Below are positions 18,257 through 28,877 of a DNA stretch of 56,037 bases, one piece after another. Source of the stretch: an uncultured Gammaproteobacteria bacterium (GTDB lineage Bacteria; Pseudomonadota; Gammaproteobacteria; Pseudomonadales; Pseudohongiellaceae); the NCBI GenBank assembly GCA_913054495.1, contig CAJXIY010000009.1, positions 1-56,037 of the forward strand, given 5' to 3'. The translations under genes and the position numbers were made by a program. Each line of letters starts with the position of its first letter. The stretch's first letter is position 1. The notes beneath the pieces are model-generated. The model had not been told where the DNA came from and did not search any database. It saw only the letters and a list, made by a program, of their open reading frames with translations.

Positions 18257-19408
18257 TTAATCTGCCTGTTTGCGTAGAAAAGCAGGAATATCCAGATAAT
18301 CCATGTCGGCTTCGCCACCGATGGCTTGCGCCATCAATGGTGCTCTCTCTCCAGCCTTTCGTTTCCTCATAATCGCCGGGGTGTCGAGTTGTCGATAATC
18401 CGTGGTGCCGTCAAAATCGGTATTATCCACCACTTTCTTGGGTCTCTCATGGGAGCTTGCAAGCCCGGTCGCAACCACAGTCACACGCATCTCGGCATCC
18501 AGAGAAGGATCGATAACAGTACCAACTACAACCGTGGCGTCGTCAGAGGCAAATTCTTCGATGGTATCGCCTACTTCAGAGAATTCTCCAAGCGACAAGT
18601 TTTCACCCGCTGTTATGTTGACGAGAATTCCCCGTGCACCCTGAAGATTTACATCTTCCAGCAACGGACTACGAATCGCTGACTCCGCCGCCTCACGGGC
18701 GCGGCCTTCACCGCTAGCCATGCCGGTACCCATCATCGCCATGCCCATCTCTGACATCACTGTCTTAACATCGGCGAAATCAACATTGATCATACCCGGG
18801 TGCATGATCAGATCGGCTATGCCCTTAACTGCGCCTAACAAGACATCATTGGCAGCCTTGAATGCCTCCAACAGGGATGCATCTTTACCGAGTACATCCA
18901 GGAGTTTTTCATTGGGAATGGTAATTAGCGAATCGACATTTTCGGACAGCAATTGGATGCCCTGGTCTGCGATCGCAGAGCGTTTCTTGCCTTCGAAGGG
19001 GAAAGGTTTGGTCACCACCGCAACGGTGAGAATTCCCATCTCCTTCGCGACTTCGGCTACAATCGGAGCGGCGCCGGTACCGGTACCACCCCCCATGCCG
19101 GCGGTGATAAATACCATGTCTGCACCGGATAAAATTTCTGCGATTTCATCACGGTCCTCCAGCGCAGCTTGCCGACCTATCTCGGGATTGGATCCCGCGC
19201 CCAGACCCTTGGTGATATTGCTTCCCATCTGCAAAATGGTTTTCGCTTTCAGATTGCTGAGAGCCTGCGCATCAGTATTGGCGCAAATAAACTCCACGCC
19301 TTCTACTTGATTATTGATCATGTGATGAACGGCATTACCGCCACCGCCACCGACGCCTATCACTTTTATTACTGCGTTCTGCGGTAAGTTTTCGACTAAT
19401 TCGAACAT
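18257..19408 (-). CDS. ftsZ: cell division protein FtsZ
   Basis: 383-residue tubulin homologue that forms the Z-ring. The nucleotide-binding loops are intact: 'IGVGGGGGNAVHHM' (T1), 'GMGGGTGTGAAPIVA' (T4) and the T7 region 'NVDFADVKTVM'. The conserved C-terminal peptide 'DYLDIPAFLRKQAD' is the docking site for FtsA, ZipA and MinC, after a linker of about 60 residues. It follows ftsA by 46 bases, as in most gammaproteobacteria. Confidence 0.98.
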   Translation of the reverse strand: MFELVENLPQNAVIKVIGVGGGGGNAVHHMINNQVEGVEFICANTDAQALSNLKAKTILQMGSNITKGLGAGSNPEIGRQAALEDRDEIAEILSGADMVFITAGMGGGTGTGAAPIVAEVAKEMGILTVAVVTKPFPFEGKKRSAIADQGIQLLSENVDSLITIPNEKLLDVLGKDASLLEAFKAANDVLLGAVKGIADLIMHPGMINVDFADVKTVMSEMGMAMMGTGMASGEGRAREAAESAIRSPLLEDVNLQGARGILVNITAGENLSLGEFSEVGDTIEEFASDDATVVVGTVIDPSLDAEMRVTVVATGLASSHERPKKVVDNTDFDGTTDYRQLDTPAIMRKRKAGERAPLMAQAIGGEADMDYLDIPAFLRKQAD

Positions 19409-19454
19409 ATAGCCCCCTTCGTCTTAAATTCTACAAATGAGTTGATTGTTAAAA

Positions 19455-20693
19455 CTACACAAATTTTGCCTGAAACCAGTTTTTCACCCTGTCCACCATT
19501 TGAACTTGCGGTTCTTTTTTCGCTTCGAACCCACCTCTCTCCTGATACTGCTTCAACCCATATAGCAACAACCCAACGCCGGTAGAATAAATTGGATTCT
19601 TAACAATATCGGCTAATCCATTGACTTTATGAGGAGTTCCAATCCTCACCGGCGCATGGAAAATCTCTTCCGCCAGTTCGACAACACCCTCCATTTTGCT
19701 GGTGCCTCCGGTTAATACCACACCGGCCGCGAGCAGGTTTTCGAACCCGCTACGCTGCAACTCGGCCTGTACCAGGGTAAACAGTTCGTCATAACGCGGT
19801 TCGACAACTTCGGCCAGTGCCTGACGTGATAATTCACGAGGTGGCCGGTCTCCCACACTGGGTACCTTGATCGCTTCACCTGCACTCGCCAGTTGGGTCA
19901 GTGCACAGGCATATTTAATTTTTATCTCCTCGGCATTTTCAGTCGGAGTGCGCAGTGCCATCGCAATATCATTGGTAACCTGATCACCAGCGATTGGAAT
20001 GACACCCGTGTGCCGTATCGCGCCTTCGGTAAAAATTGCTATATCGGTCGTTCCACCACCGATATCGACAAGACATACGCCCAGCTCTTTTTCATCGTCG
20101 GTAAGCACGGAATAGCTTGATGCCAGCTGCTCGAGAATAATCTCGTCTGTCTCCAGACCGCAGCGTTTAATACATTTTTCGATGTTCTGCACCGCATTTA
20201 TCGCACAGGTTACGAGATGTACTTTGGCCTCCAGTCTGACACCGGACATACCGAGAGGCTCTTTGACGCCCTCCTGGGAGTCGATGATGTATTCCTGGGG
20301 CAAGATATGGAGAACTCTCTGATCCGCGGGAATGGCGACAGCCTGAGCCGCATCTATTACCCGTTCGATGTCTGGTCGCATCACTTCGCCATCGCGAATG
20401 GCGACGATGCCGTGTGAATTCATGCTGCGAATATGGCTGCCGGCAACGCCGGCGTACACGGAATGAATCTGACAACCAGCCATCAATTCTGCCTCTTCTA
20501 TGGCCCGCTGAATCGACTCGACGGTAGACTCGATATTCACTACGGTGCCCTTCTTGAGACCCCTGGAGCGATGACTGCCGATGCCAATAATATCGAGACT
20601 ACCATCGAGTTTTATATCGCCCACGATGGCAACCACCTTCGAGGTGCCAATATCCAACCCGACTATCATATTTCCGCCGACTGCTTCATTCAT
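19455..20693 (-). CDS. ftsA: cell division protein FtsA
   Basis: Actin-like ATPase that tethers FtsZ to the inner membrane. 412 residues with phosphate-1 'VGLDIGTSKVVAIVG', phosphate-2 'LVDIGGGTTDIAIF' and adenosine 'GVVLTGGTSKMEGV' motifs. The C-terminus 'VKNWFQAKFV' is the amphipathic membrane-targeting helix. Located between ftsQ and ftsZ. Confidence 0.97.
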   Translation of the reverse strand: MNEAVGGNMIVGLDIGTSKVVAIVGDIKLDGSLDIIGIGSHRSRGLKKGTVVNIESTVESIQRAIEEAELMAGCQIHSVYAGVAGSHIRSMNSHGIVAIRDGEVMRPDIERVIDAAQAVAIPADQRVLHILPQEYIIDSQEGVKEPLGMSGVRLEAKVHLVTCAINAVQNIEKCIKRCGLETDEIILEQLASSYSVLTDDEKELGVCLVDIGGGTTDIAIFTEGAIRHTGVIPIAGDQVTNDIAMALRTPTENAEEIKIKYACALTQLASAGEAIKVPSVGDRPPRELSRQALAEVVEPRYDELFTLVQAELQRSGFENLLAAGVVLTGGTSKMEGVVELAEEIFHAPVRIGTPHKVNGLADIVKNPIYSTGVGLLLYGLKQYQERGGFEAKKEPQVQMVDRVKNWFQAKFV

Positions 20694-20757
20694 AGCTTGT
20701 AATCCCCAGGTGGCGACGCCCTGTCAATTGGTATGATGTGCGTTAATCGCAACAGAT

Positions 20758-21573
20758 TCACCTTATTGCCACCGATGTTAATTCCTGATTTGCACTCGCT
20801 ATTGCAATGCCGTTGCCGTACCTCAAGTCGATCGTACGAAACCGTTTCGCATGCAGTACATCCTGGCCGTCATAAAACCTGACAAAGCGCTCCAGTTTTT
20901 CGCCTACTTCTCCGCGACCCGCACTAACGTACATATGCTCATTCAGAGTTAAGTTCCAGCTGCCACGAGAGCTAAGAAACAAGCCATTTAGTCGCAATCC
21001 CGCTGGAAATAAAATCTGGTTCATCAACTGGTACTGTTCCATCACTTGGAATTGGGATGCATCCGGCCCCCTGAGTCGAGGCAGTGCCGCGTATTGATCG
21101 ACGGCATGGGGTTCGAAAATTTCTCCGTACTGATTTAACAATTGCCTATCTCCCCATCTCGCAATCGCAACCTGCTCGGTGATATTGAGGGCGACACTGT
21201 CTGGCCAGATTCGTTTTACTGAAGCCGTAGCAATCCAGGGATGTTGCTGCAGGGCCTGCTTTACTCCTGATACATCAAAATTGAAAAAGCCGGTGCCGAT
21301 AAAGGGGGCAAGCAAGGACCTCACTTCCGCCTCGTCAAGCTGTTGCCATTGATTTTCAATTCGAACTTTTGCTATCGGGCGATTAACATATGCGGCGATA
21401 TCCCGGGAGTTTTGCTGGAATAGCAGACCCGCACTTAGGAGTAGTACGAACCACAGTAGCTGTATCCTTTTTTGCGAATACCTGGGTTTAAGCGGCCGAT
21501 TACCACCCAGGGACAGGCTGCGGCTTGAATGAACGCCCCTACCGGTACTTTTGAATCTCGCTTCAGCTCTCAT
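20758..21573 (-). CDS. ftsQ: cell division protein FtsQ
   Basis: 271-residue bitopic membrane protein of the FtsQLB divisome complex. A basic cytoplasmic tail is followed by one membrane helix ('IQLLWFVLLLSAGLLFQ', ~38–54) and a periplasmic POTRA domain ('AKVRIENQWQQLDEAEVRSLL...WIATASVKRIWPDSVALNITEQVAIARW'), then the beta domain. Between its start and the ddlB stop there are 97 bases without a gene. Confidence 0.95.
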   Translation of the reverse strand: MRAEARFKSTGRGVHSSRSLSLGGNRPLKPRYSQKRIQLLWFVLLLSAGLLFQQNSRDIAAYVNRPIAKVRIENQWQQLDEAEVRSLLAPFIGTGFFNFDVSGVKQALQQHPWIATASVKRIWPDSVALNITEQVAIARWGDRQLLNQYGEIFEPHAVDQYAALPRLRGPDASQFQVMEQYQLMNQILFPAGLRLNGLFLSSRGSWNLTLNEHMYVSAGRGEVGEKLERFVRFYDGQDVLHAKRFRTIDLRYGNGIAIASANQELTSVAIR

Positions 21574-21670
21574 GATTTCTCTAGTTCACTCACCGTGTCG
21601 GCACCGTCACCAGCACCGATTTACCCTTTGTTCTGACTGCGCTCCAGCAGGCTGTTGCTTCACTCCGAAT

Positions 21671-22606
21671 TCACTTGTTCAGCTCGCATTCCAGAATCCG
21701 TAGTAACAACTCATCAAAATCCATTCCAGCCTGGTTCGCTGCCATCGGCACGAAGCTATGACTGGTCATACCCGGCACCGTATTCACTTCCAATAAAAAG
21801 AAACTTTCATCTTGATCCTGCATCACATCAACTCTGGCAAGACCTTCACAATCCAAACTCTGGTAGGCCTTGAGTGCCAGTTCATCCAATTCTCGCAGCT
21901 TGTTCTCAGACAAGTCAGGCGGACAGATAATGTTCGTGCCTTTATCTACATACTTGGCATCGAAATCGAAAAACTGTCGCGACGTTTCCAGCTGTATTGC
22001 AGGCAATAATTCTTCGCCAAGCACCGTAATAGAGAACTCCTTACCTTCGATATATCGCTCCGCCATCACATTCGGATCGTATTCGGTCGCAATTTCATAT
22101 TGTTTTTGTAGTGAATCCGCATCACTTACAATTGCAATGCCAAGACTGGACCCACCGTTTACAGGTTTAACAACCACCGTGCCCAACTGATCGAGTACCG
22201 ATTGCCAGTCACTGGCCGGAGTCAACTGTAAAAACTCTGCCGTATTCAAGCCCAGTCTCTGCCAGAGCAACTTGCTCTTGATCTTGTCCATGGCCAGGGC
22301 CGAGGACAGTACATTGCTACCACTGTAGGAGAGGTTCATGGTTTCCAGAAAACCCTGAATCACACCATCCTCTCCTCCGGCCCCATGTAACATAATAAAA
22401 ACCAGGTCGGGGCTGGTCTCGAGCAGCCGAGCCATGATGTTTTCATCAACATCGATGACGCTTGAGCTGACCCCGAGGCGTTGCAAGCTCTGAAATACTG
22501 CGTCACCACTTAACAGGGAAATTTCCCGCTCCGCAGAGTTGCCTCCCTTTAACACCACCACATGGCCAGAATTAGTGACTATTTCCTCTCTATTTATCGT
22601 TCTCAT
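21671..22606 (-). CDS. ddlB: D-alanine–D-alanine ligase B
   Basis: ATP-grasp enzyme making D-Ala-D-Ala for peptidoglycan. From ATG 22606 it has about 311 residues, the usual DdlB size. Motifs: 'VVLKGGNSAEREISLLSG' (N-terminal), 'GVIQGFLETMNLSYSGS', 'VVKPVNGGSSLGIAIV' and C-terminal 'ARVDVMQDQDESFFLLEVNTVPGMTSHS'. A TTG at 22645 would extend it by 13 residues but the homology begins at the chosen start. Confidence 0.95.
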   Translation of the reverse strand: MRTINREEIVTNSGHVVVLKGGNSAEREISLLSGDAVFQSLQRLGVSSSVIDVDENIMARLLETSPDLVFIMLHGAGGEDGVIQGFLETMNLSYSGSNVLSSALAMDKIKSKLLWQRLGLNTAEFLQLTPASDWQSVLDQLGTVVVKPVNGGSSLGIAIVSDADSLQKQYEIATEYDPNVMAERYIEGKEFSITVLGEELLPAIQLETSRQFFDFDAKYVDKGTNIICPPDLSENKLRELDELALKAYQSLDCEGLARVDVMQDQDESFFLLEVNTVPGMTSHSFVPMAANQAGMDFDELLLRILECELNK

Positions 22607-22650
22607 TTCTCTTTTTCTTGACCAAGTTTGGTAAAATTCTTCCAATTAAA

Positions 22651-24090
22651 TCAATCAATTACTCGCTTTACAAAGCCCTTCTGGGCCAACTCCTTCGCCA
22701 GCAGGCCAACACTACCTGCTCCCTGGGTCAAAATGATGTCCCCCGGCCTGATCAAATCGGTCAAAATACCGTGTACATCCTCGTCTTTTTGCACATAAAC
22801 GGGGTCTACTTTGCCCCGCAATCGAATGCTGCGACAGAGGCTGCGCGAGTCCGCTCCGGCGATTTTCTTCTCCCCGGCCCCATACACTTCCAGCAGTAAC
22901 AACACGTCAGCTTCAGACAGTACATCGACAAAGTCTTCATAGAGATCCTTGGTTCGACTATAGCGGTGAGGCTGATAGATCATCACCAGACGGTTGTCCG
23001 GCCAGCCATCCCTGAGCGCCTCCAGGGTCGCGGCCACCTCGGTAGGGTGATGCCCATAATCATCGATCAGCAGCACCTTGCCATTTTCCACTTGAAATTC
23101 TCCCTGCACATCGAAGCGTCTGCCGACGCCGGAAAAATTCTTGATGCCGCTGCGTATGTGCTTGCTGGCAATACCTTCATCGCTAGCGATAACGATGGCA
23201 GCCGTCGCATTCAAGGCGTTGTGCCGGCCTGGCATATTCAGAGTAATCTTGAGGGTCTCGCCGAAGTCCCGCCGCTGTACCTCGAAATTCGTGGTTCTGC
23301 CATTCTGCACCAGATTTACAATCCTGAAGTCTGCATCTTTCGAGAATCCATAGGTAAGCTTCGGTCTGGAGATGGACGGCAGTATTTCCCTTACCGTTAC
23401 ATCATCGATACATAAAACGGCAAGGCCGTAGAAGGGAAGATTGTGCAGGAAATCGACAAAGTGCTTCTTCAGATTTTCGAAGTCTCCGCCGTAGGTGGCC
23501 ATATGTTCTTCTTCGATATTTGTAACGACGGCCACCATCGGTTGCAGATGTAAAAATGAGGCGTCGCTCTCGTCCGCTTCTGCCACTAAATATCGGCTTT
23601 CACCAAGTCGGGCGTTAGTACCGGCGCTATTCAACAAGCCACCGATCACGAAGGTGGGATCTAAGCCAGCCTCTGCTAACAGGGAAGCCACCAGAGATGT
23701 CGTTGTGGTTTTCCCGTGGGTGCCCGCGATCGCGATGGCATGCCGGTAGCGCATTAATTCAGCCAGCATTTCCGCCCGGGGAATTAAGGGAAGTGATCGC
23801 TTCTTCGTGGCCTTAATCTCGGGATTGCTGAAATCGATTGCGCTGGAATAGACGACAACATCCGCATCTTCTACATTGCCAGCTTCGTGACCGATAAAAA
23901 TCGTCGCCCCCATGGCGGCAAGCCTGTCCGTAGTCGAGGATTGCTTTAAGTCTGAACCGGTGATGGCATATCCCTGATTCAACAATACCTCGGCGATGCC
24001 ACACATGCCCGCACCCCCAATGCCAATAAAGTGGATGGTATTGATTCGCCGCATCTCTGGAATGGCATACATGGCACCGGCCTTAGACAT
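22651..24090 (-). CDS. murC: UDP-N-acetylmuramate–L-alanine ligase
   Basis: Adds the first amino acid of the peptidoglycan stem peptide. 479 residues. N-terminal Rossmann motif '[22 protein letters not shown]', ATP loop '[19 protein letters not shown]', and the C-terminal Mur domain '[17 protein letters not shown]' plus '[16 protein letters not shown]'. Its ATG overlaps the murG stop by 8 bases, implying coupled translation. Confidence 0.97.
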   Translation of the reverse strand: MSKAGAMYAIPEMRRINTIHFIGIGGAGMCGIAEVLLNQGYAITGSDLKQSSTTDRLAAMGATIFIGHEAGNVEDADVVVYSSAIDFSNPEIKATKKRSLPLIPRAEMLAELMRYRHAIAIAGTHGKTTTTSLVASLLAEAGLDPTFVIGGLLNSAGTNARLGESRYLVAEADESDASFLHLQPMVAVVTNIEEEHMATYGGDFENLKKHFVDFLHNLPFYGLAVLCIDDVTVREILPSISRPKLTYGFSKDADFRIVNLVQNGRTTNFEVQRRDFGETLKITLNMPGRHNALNATAAIVIASDEGIASKHIRSGIKNFSGVGRRFDVQGEFQVENGKVLLIDDYGHHPTEVAATLEALRDGWPDNRLVMIYQPHRYSRTKDLYEDFVDVLSEADVLLLLEVYGAGEKKIAGADSRSLCRSIRLRGKVDPVYVQKDEDVHGILTDLIRPGDIILTQGAGSVGLLAKELAQKGFVKRVID

Positions 24091-25213
24091 GATCTGACTC
24101 CAGGCACTCTGTGGCTATGCGTTCTGAGGCATCTCGCACCGCGATCGAGCTAGCGCGCTCGGCCATGGTGCGTAATCGGCTGCGAACGTCGTCCAGATCC
24201 TTCAAGGTTTTCAGTAGTAAATCAATCGTCAGGTCGGCCTGTTGAATCAACAACGCGGCTCCGTTATCACTCAACCATTCGGCGTTCGCTTTCTGCTGAT
24301 TGTCGCTATGGTAGGGATAGGGGATTAATACAGAGGGCAGCCCCACCGCCGCAAGTTCGCACACGGTGCTAGCGCCGGAGCGGCACACGACCAGATCAGC
24401 CCATCGATATGCTGACGCCATATCATCGATGAAGGGCACGAGTCTGTTGTCATTGCTAATTTCGATGCTCAGGGACTGGTACAGCTTCCGGGTTTCATCG
24501 AAGGTTGTGCTACCCGACTGGTGATAGGTCTTCGGTGGATTGTCGCTACCCCAACGCGCCAGCATCTCAGGAATGGCTGCGTTAATGGCCGCCGCTCCCT
24601 GGCTTCCGCCCAAGACAAGAATCTGCAAGGGCGCGTCCGATGTCGATGTCGATGCAGCGGAACCTGATCCCTGCTTCCCTTTCGCTATGGCAACAATTTC
24701 CTCTCTCAGCGGATTGCCGGTATGAATCACTTTTTCGTTTTGCGCAAATGTATTGGGAAAGGCCTCGAAAACGCGATCGGCAAATTTCGCAAGAATTTTG
24801 TTTGTCGCACCGGCGACGGCATTTTGTTCATGAATTAACAATCGCTTCCCCATTAATTTTGCCGCGATGCCACCGGGGCCAGAAACATAACCTCCCATGC
24901 CCAGTACACACCGCGGTTTTACCCGGCTGATAACAAAAATCGATTGAACCAAAGCCCGTGCCAGCATAAACGGCGCCATCAGTTTACGGGCGATGCCCTT
25001 GCCCCTGAGTCCTTGCACGGAAATGGTATGAATCGCAATGTCGGTATCGGCTAACAACTCATTTTCCATTCCGCTGGCGGTGCCTAACCACTCTGTGCGC
25101 ACGCCTTTGGCCGCAAGTTTTTGTGCAATCGACAGGGCCGGAAATATGTGGCCGCCCGTACCCGCCGCCATGATGAGGATGCTGGTATTATCCGCAATCG
25201 GGTTCAGACTCAC
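24083..25213 (-). CDS. murG: undecaprenyldiphospho-muramoylpentapeptide beta-N-acetylglucosaminyltransferase
   Basis: Membrane-associated GT28 transferase converting lipid I to lipid II. Motifs: '[22 protein letters not shown]', '[17 protein letters not shown]', '[20 protein letters not shown]' and '[26 protein letters not shown]'. I chose GTG 25213: it overlaps the ftsW stop as GTGA and has GGAAG seven bases upstream. An in-frame ATG at 25240 lies inside ftsW and is less likely. Confidence 0.95.
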   Translation of the reverse strand: MSLNPIADNTSILIMAAGTGGHIFPALSIAQKLAAKGVRTEWLGTASGMENELLADTDIAIHTISVQGLRGKGIARKLMAPFMLARALVQSIFVISRVKPRCVLGMGGYVSGPGGIAAKLMGKRLLIHEQNAVAGATNKILAKFADRVFEAFPNTFAQNEKVIHTGNPLREEIVAIAKGKQGSGSAASTSTSDAPLQILVLGGSQGAAAINAAIPEMLARWGSDNPPKTYHQSGSTTFDETRKLYQSLSIEISNDNRLVPFIDDMASAYRWADLVVCRSGASTVCELAAVGLPSVLIPYPYHSDNQQKANAEWLSDNGAALLIQQADLTIDLLLKTLKDLDDVRSRLRTMAERASSIAVRDASERIATECLESDHV

Positions 25214-26400
25214 TGAGCAACTTCCCTGGCGGAAAAGCATTCCGTCTCATACTGAATACGCACCAGTAATGCCACCATGAAGCAACTCACAATCAGACTG
25301 GCACCGCCATAACTCAAGAAGGGCAGGGTTAGCCCCTTGGTCGGTAACAGGCCTATATTGACACCGATATTGATCATCGCCTGGCCGGCGAACAGCAAGC
25401 CCAGACCATAGGCAAAGAATGCCGCGAACAATCGATTCTTAAGATGTGCGGCTTTGCCGATGGCAAAGGCGTTCATCACCAACAGACAAAAAAGCAGCAC
25501 GATGACGGCAACACCAAACAAACCCAGTTCTTCGCCGATTATGGCGAGCACGAAGTCATTGTGCGCCTCAGGCAGAAAATAGAGTTTCTGAATGCTGTTT
25601 CCCAGGCCTACTCCGAACCATTCGCCGCGCCCAAACGCGATCAAGGCCTGGGTCAGTTGATAGCCACCACCGTAGACATTTTCCGCCGCCCAGGGATTCA
25701 GGAAAGAAGAAAGCCGGACGATCACATAGGGCTTCATGATGGCGAGGGAAGCCACTGCACCGACACAAAGTATCAGCATCAGGAAGAATCGATAAAGTTT
25801 GGCGCCGGCCAGAAAAATCATGCTGAATGCGGTCAGCATCAGTATCACCATGACTCCGTGATCCGGCTCGAAATGCAGGAGTACCACCGCCGCGAAGATC
25901 ACCGCCAATGGTTTAAAAAACCCCGACCATTTCTCGCGCACTTCATCCAGATGACGCTCAAGGAAAGAAGCCAGGTAGATCACGATAAATACCTTGGCAA
26001 GCTCGGATGGTTGCAGATTAATGAAACCCAGATCGATCCACCTGGCACTACCGTTTACGACCTTGCCGACACCGGGTACGAACACCAGGAGTAAGAGTCC
26101 ATAGGAAGCCATTAGCAAAAACCAGCTATAACTGCGCCAGGTTTTAATCGGCACATGTAAGGTGATGATCGCTACCAGCAAGCCAATCACCGCGAAGATG
26201 GCCTGTCGCTTGAGGTGATAGAAAGGGTCACCAAACTGACTGCTGGCAATTTCTATGGACGCCGATGTCATCATCAGCAATCCGCCTAGCAATAGAATTC
26301 CCGTGATTAATAGCAGGGAATTCAAGGACTGTGGCGCTGACAGTTTCAGCCCCGGCATTCCCCGCCCTGGCCGCCTGCTTACTGTGCCAGCCATGCTCAT
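25210..26400 (-). CDS. ftsW: peptidoglycan glycosyltransferase FtsW (SEDS family)
   Basis: 396-residue polytopic inner-membrane protein that polymerises lipid II at the septum together with FtsI. About ten membrane helices. SEDS landmarks are 'GSARWIDLGFINLQPSELAKVF', 'FEPDHGVMVILML' and the C-terminal 'GLTLPFLSYGGASLIVS'. Starts in an ATGA overlap with murD and ends in a GTGA overlap with murG. Confidence 0.96.
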   Translation of the reverse strand: MSMAGTVSRRPGRGMPGLKLSAPQSLNSLLLITGILLLGGLLMMTSASIEIASSQFGDPFYHLKRQAIFAVIGLLVAIITLHVPIKTWRSYSWFLLMASYGLLLLVFVPGVGKVVNGSARWIDLGFINLQPSELAKVFIVIYLASFLERHLDEVREKWSGFFKPLAVIFAAVVLLHFEPDHGVMVILMLTAFSMIFLAGAKLYRFFLMLILCVGAVASLAIMKPYVIVRLSSFLNPWAAENVYGGGYQLTQALIAFGRGEWFGVGLGNSIQKLYFLPEAHNDFVLAIIGEELGLFGVAVIVLLFCLLVMNAFAIGKAAHLKNRLFAAFFAYGLGLLFAGQAMINIGVNIGLLPTKGLTLPFLSYGGASLIVSCFMVALLVRIQYETECFSAREVAQ

Positions 26401-27773
26401 TGCAGGCCCTCCACGGATTGAATAAATGCCTGGCCGCGGTGTTGAAAATTATCGAACATATCGAAACTCGCACAGGCAGGTGAGAGCAGGACCGCATCGC
26501 CAGGTTCGGCATGGTCCAGCGCAACTGCAACGGCATCTTCCATGTCAATTGCAAAGTAGGTTCGAATGTCGGCATCAAAACTCGCAGCCATCTCCACCGC
26601 ATCCCGCCCGATAAGAATCACTTCCTTTCCCCATCGATTAATTACTGGCACCAGGGGTTTAAAATTGGCACCCTTGCCCACACCCCCCGCAATCAAGACG
26701 ATGTGTCCGGAGATTCTTTGCCCCAGGCCCTCAACCGCAGCCATGGTCGCACCCACGTTAGTACCTTTTGAATCATTGTAAAATTCAATGCCTGACACAT
26801 TTCTTACCCACTGACAGCGGTGGGGCAACCCGGAAAATTCTGTGATGGCAGCCCTAATTTGCTTGAGGTCTATTCCCAATGCCATCGCTATCGCACTCGC
26901 CGCAAGCACATTCGAAATATTGTGCTGGCCAAACACTTTCAACTCATTAACCGATACGATCTTTTCAAACTGATAAGCCAGGTATTGATCGCCGTCTTCT
27001 TCCAACACCCCCAAACCGTTAACACCCGGTCGGCTAAACCCAAATTCCCACACCGGTACGTTCATTTTTCTTGAGGGGTAGCTATGGTGTTCGTCACGAT
27101 TGACTACGATCTGCTTGCAACCATTGAAGATCCGCTGTTTCGCCTCGTGATACTCAGTCAGATTCTCGTAGCGATCCATATGATCTTCGCTGAGGTTTAA
27201 CAATACCGCCACTTCAGCGCCCAGGTTTTCGACTGTTTCCAATTGAAAACTCGATACTTCTAACAGGTAAAGATCCCTGCTGTCCTCGGTCAATAAATCC
27301 AGCACGGGCTTGAAATTTACCCCATCCAGGTTTCCACCCAGGCCGAAGTTCTTTCCTGCCTCGCGTAAAATTTCAGTCAGCATCGCTACCACTGTACTCT
27401 TGCCATTGGAACCGGTAACAGCCACGATTGGCGCCGTCACAACCTTAGAGAAAATATCGATATCCCCGCTGACCGCAACCCCGGTATTCTGTGCGGCTAC
27501 AATCTCTGGGGTTTTTAGACTTACCCCCGGACTAACAAGCAGCTCAGTGGCAGTCAAAAATGTCTGCAGCGAAAACTCACCCAGTTCGCATTCAATCTCG
27601 GGCATTAGCCGCTTTAGCTCCGCCAGTGAGGGCGGATCGAGGCGACTATCGACCACCTTGAAGGCGCGCCCGCGGGCAGCAAAATACTTCGCGCAGGACA
27701 GGCCAGTGCTGCCTAGACCAACAATTAGGCTTGCCGATTGTGTCGCTGAGTGAGCCACCTCTGAGTCCACCAT
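26397..27773 (-). CDS. murD: UDP-N-acetylmuramoyl-L-alanine–D-glutamate ligase
   Basis: Adds D-glutamate to UDP-MurNAc-L-Ala. 458 residues. N-terminal 'LIVGLGSTGLSCAKYFAARG', ATP loop 'VAVTGSNGKSTVVAML', 'LEVSSFQLETVENL', and C-terminal 'FYNDSKGTNVGATMAAVEGL' and 'LLSPACASFDMFDNFQHRG'. Stop overlaps the ftsW ATG. Confidence 0.96.
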   Translation of the reverse strand: MVDSEVAHSATQSASLIVGLGSTGLSCAKYFAARGRAFKVVDSRLDPPSLAELKRLMPEIECELGEFSLQTFLTATELLVSPGVSLKTPEIVAAQNTGVAVSGDIDIFSKVVTAPIVAVTGSNGKSTVVAMLTEILREAGKNFGLGGNLDGVNFKPVLDLLTEDSRDLYLLEVSSFQLETVENLGAEVAVLLNLSEDHMDRYENLTEYHEAKQRIFNGCKQIVVNRDEHHSYPSRKMNVPVWEFGFSRPGVNGLGVLEEDGDQYLAYQFEKIVSVNELKVFGQHNISNVLAASAIAMALGIDLKQIRAAITEFSGLPHRCQWVRNVSGIEFYNDSKGTNVGATMAAVEGLGQRISGHIVLIAGGVGKGANFKPLVPVINRWGKEVILIGRDAVEMAASFDADIRTYFAIDMEDAVAVALDHAEPGDAVLLSPACASFDMFDNFQHRGQAFIQSVEGLQ

Positions 27774-27794
27774 CCGGGTCTGTCCCGTCCGCCG

Positions 27795-28877
27795 TTAACG
27801 AAGCTTCAATGTCGCCAGCCCAAATAAAACCAGCATCACCGTAATAATCCAGAAGCGTACAATTACGCGGGGCTCTGGCCAGCCTTTCAATTCAAAGTGA
27901 TGATGCAGCGGTGCCATTCTGAAAATTCGTTTGCCGGTTAATTTGAACGAAGCCACTTGTAAAATCACCGAAGCAGTTTCCATGACAAAGATGCCGCCCA
28001 TGATGAAGAGAACAATTTCGTGGCGTGAGATCACCGCCATCACGCCCAGTGACGCACCCAGAGCCAGGGCACCGACGTCACCCATAAATATTTGCGCCGG
28101 GTAGGTGTTAAACCAGAGAAAACCAAGTCCCGCGCCCATCAGGGCGCCGGCAAAAATCACAATTTCACCGGCTCCAGAGACATTGGGAATATTCAAGTAG
28201 GCGGAAAACTCACTGTGCCCGGCAAGATAAGCAATCAGGCCCAGCGCGCCACCCACCATTACCGTCGGTAGAATCGCGAGTCCGTCCAGGCCATCGGTAA
28301 GATTAACGGCGTTGCTAAATCCCACAATCATAAAATAGGTAATGACGATATAGAGCACGCCGACATCGACCGCTACATCTTTAAAAAATGGAATGATGTA
28401 CTGCGTTTCGACCGGACTCTGCGCGGTATAGTAGAGAACGATAGCGGCAGTTAATCCAATCAGGGACTGCCAGAAATATTTCCACCTAGCGGATAATCCC
28501 ACGGTGTTTTGTTCAAACACCTTGCGATAATCATCAACCCATCCCACCGCCCCGAATGCCACCGTCACCAGCAATACCGTCCAGACATAATGATTACTCA
28601 GGTCTGACCACAGCAAGGTACTGATGGCGATGCTCACCAGGATCAGCGCACCGCCCATCGTTGGCGTACCGGCTTTACTGAAGTGAGACTCTGGTCCATC
28701 ATCCCGAACCACCTGGCCTATCTGGTGATAATTCAGGCGTCGTATCATCCACGGTCCGATGAGCAGGGACACGGCCATGGCAGTAAGAATGCTGAAAATA
28801 CCCCTCACTGTGATGTACTGGAGGACAGCAAAATTGCTATTTAACTGCATTAGATAGTCTGATAACCAAATCAGCAT
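27795..28877 (-). CDS. mraY: phospho-N-acetylmuramoyl-pentapeptide transferase
   Basis: Ten-helix membrane enzyme forming lipid I from UDP-MurNAc-pentapeptide and undecaprenyl phosphate. 360 residues. Motifs: '[14 protein letters not shown]', 'GWVDDYRKV' (catalytic Asp pair), '[13 protein letters not shown]', '[13 protein letters not shown]' and the HHH motif in '[17 protein letters not shown]'. The murF stop and this ATG share one base (TAATG). Confidence 0.97.
   Translation of the reverse strand: MLIWLSDYLMQLNSNFAVLQYITVRGIFSILTAMAVSLLIGPWMIRRLNYHQIGQVVRDDGPESHFSKAGTPTMGGALILVSIAISTLLWSDLSNHYVWTVLLVTVAFGAVGWVDDYRKVFEQNTVGLSARWKYFWQSLIGLTAAIVLYYTAQSPVETQYIIPFFKDVAVDVGVLYIVITYFMIVGFSNAVNLTDGLDGLAILPTVMVGGALGLIAYLAGHSEFSAYLNIPNVSGAGEIVIFAGALMGAGLGFLWFNTYPAQIFMGDVGALALGASLGVMAVISRHEIVLFIMGGIFVMETASVILQVASFKLTGKRIFRMAPLHHHFELKGWPEPRVIVRFWIITVMLVLFGLATLKLR

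Noticed and set aside
18720-19310. 196-codon open frame antisense to ftsZ
   Set aside because: Low-complexity Ser/Ala/Pro composition and complete overlap with ftsZ mark it as a shadow.
21639-21665. Second copy of the MITE-like terminal repeat near ddlB
   Set aside because: Only AGCAGGCTGTTG is shared and there is no matching inverted partner nearby, so it may be coincidence.
25444-26094. 216-codon open frame on the plus strand, opposite ftsW
   Set aside because: It is antisense to a clear ftsW, rich in His/Gln as expected from a shadow frame, and has no family signature.
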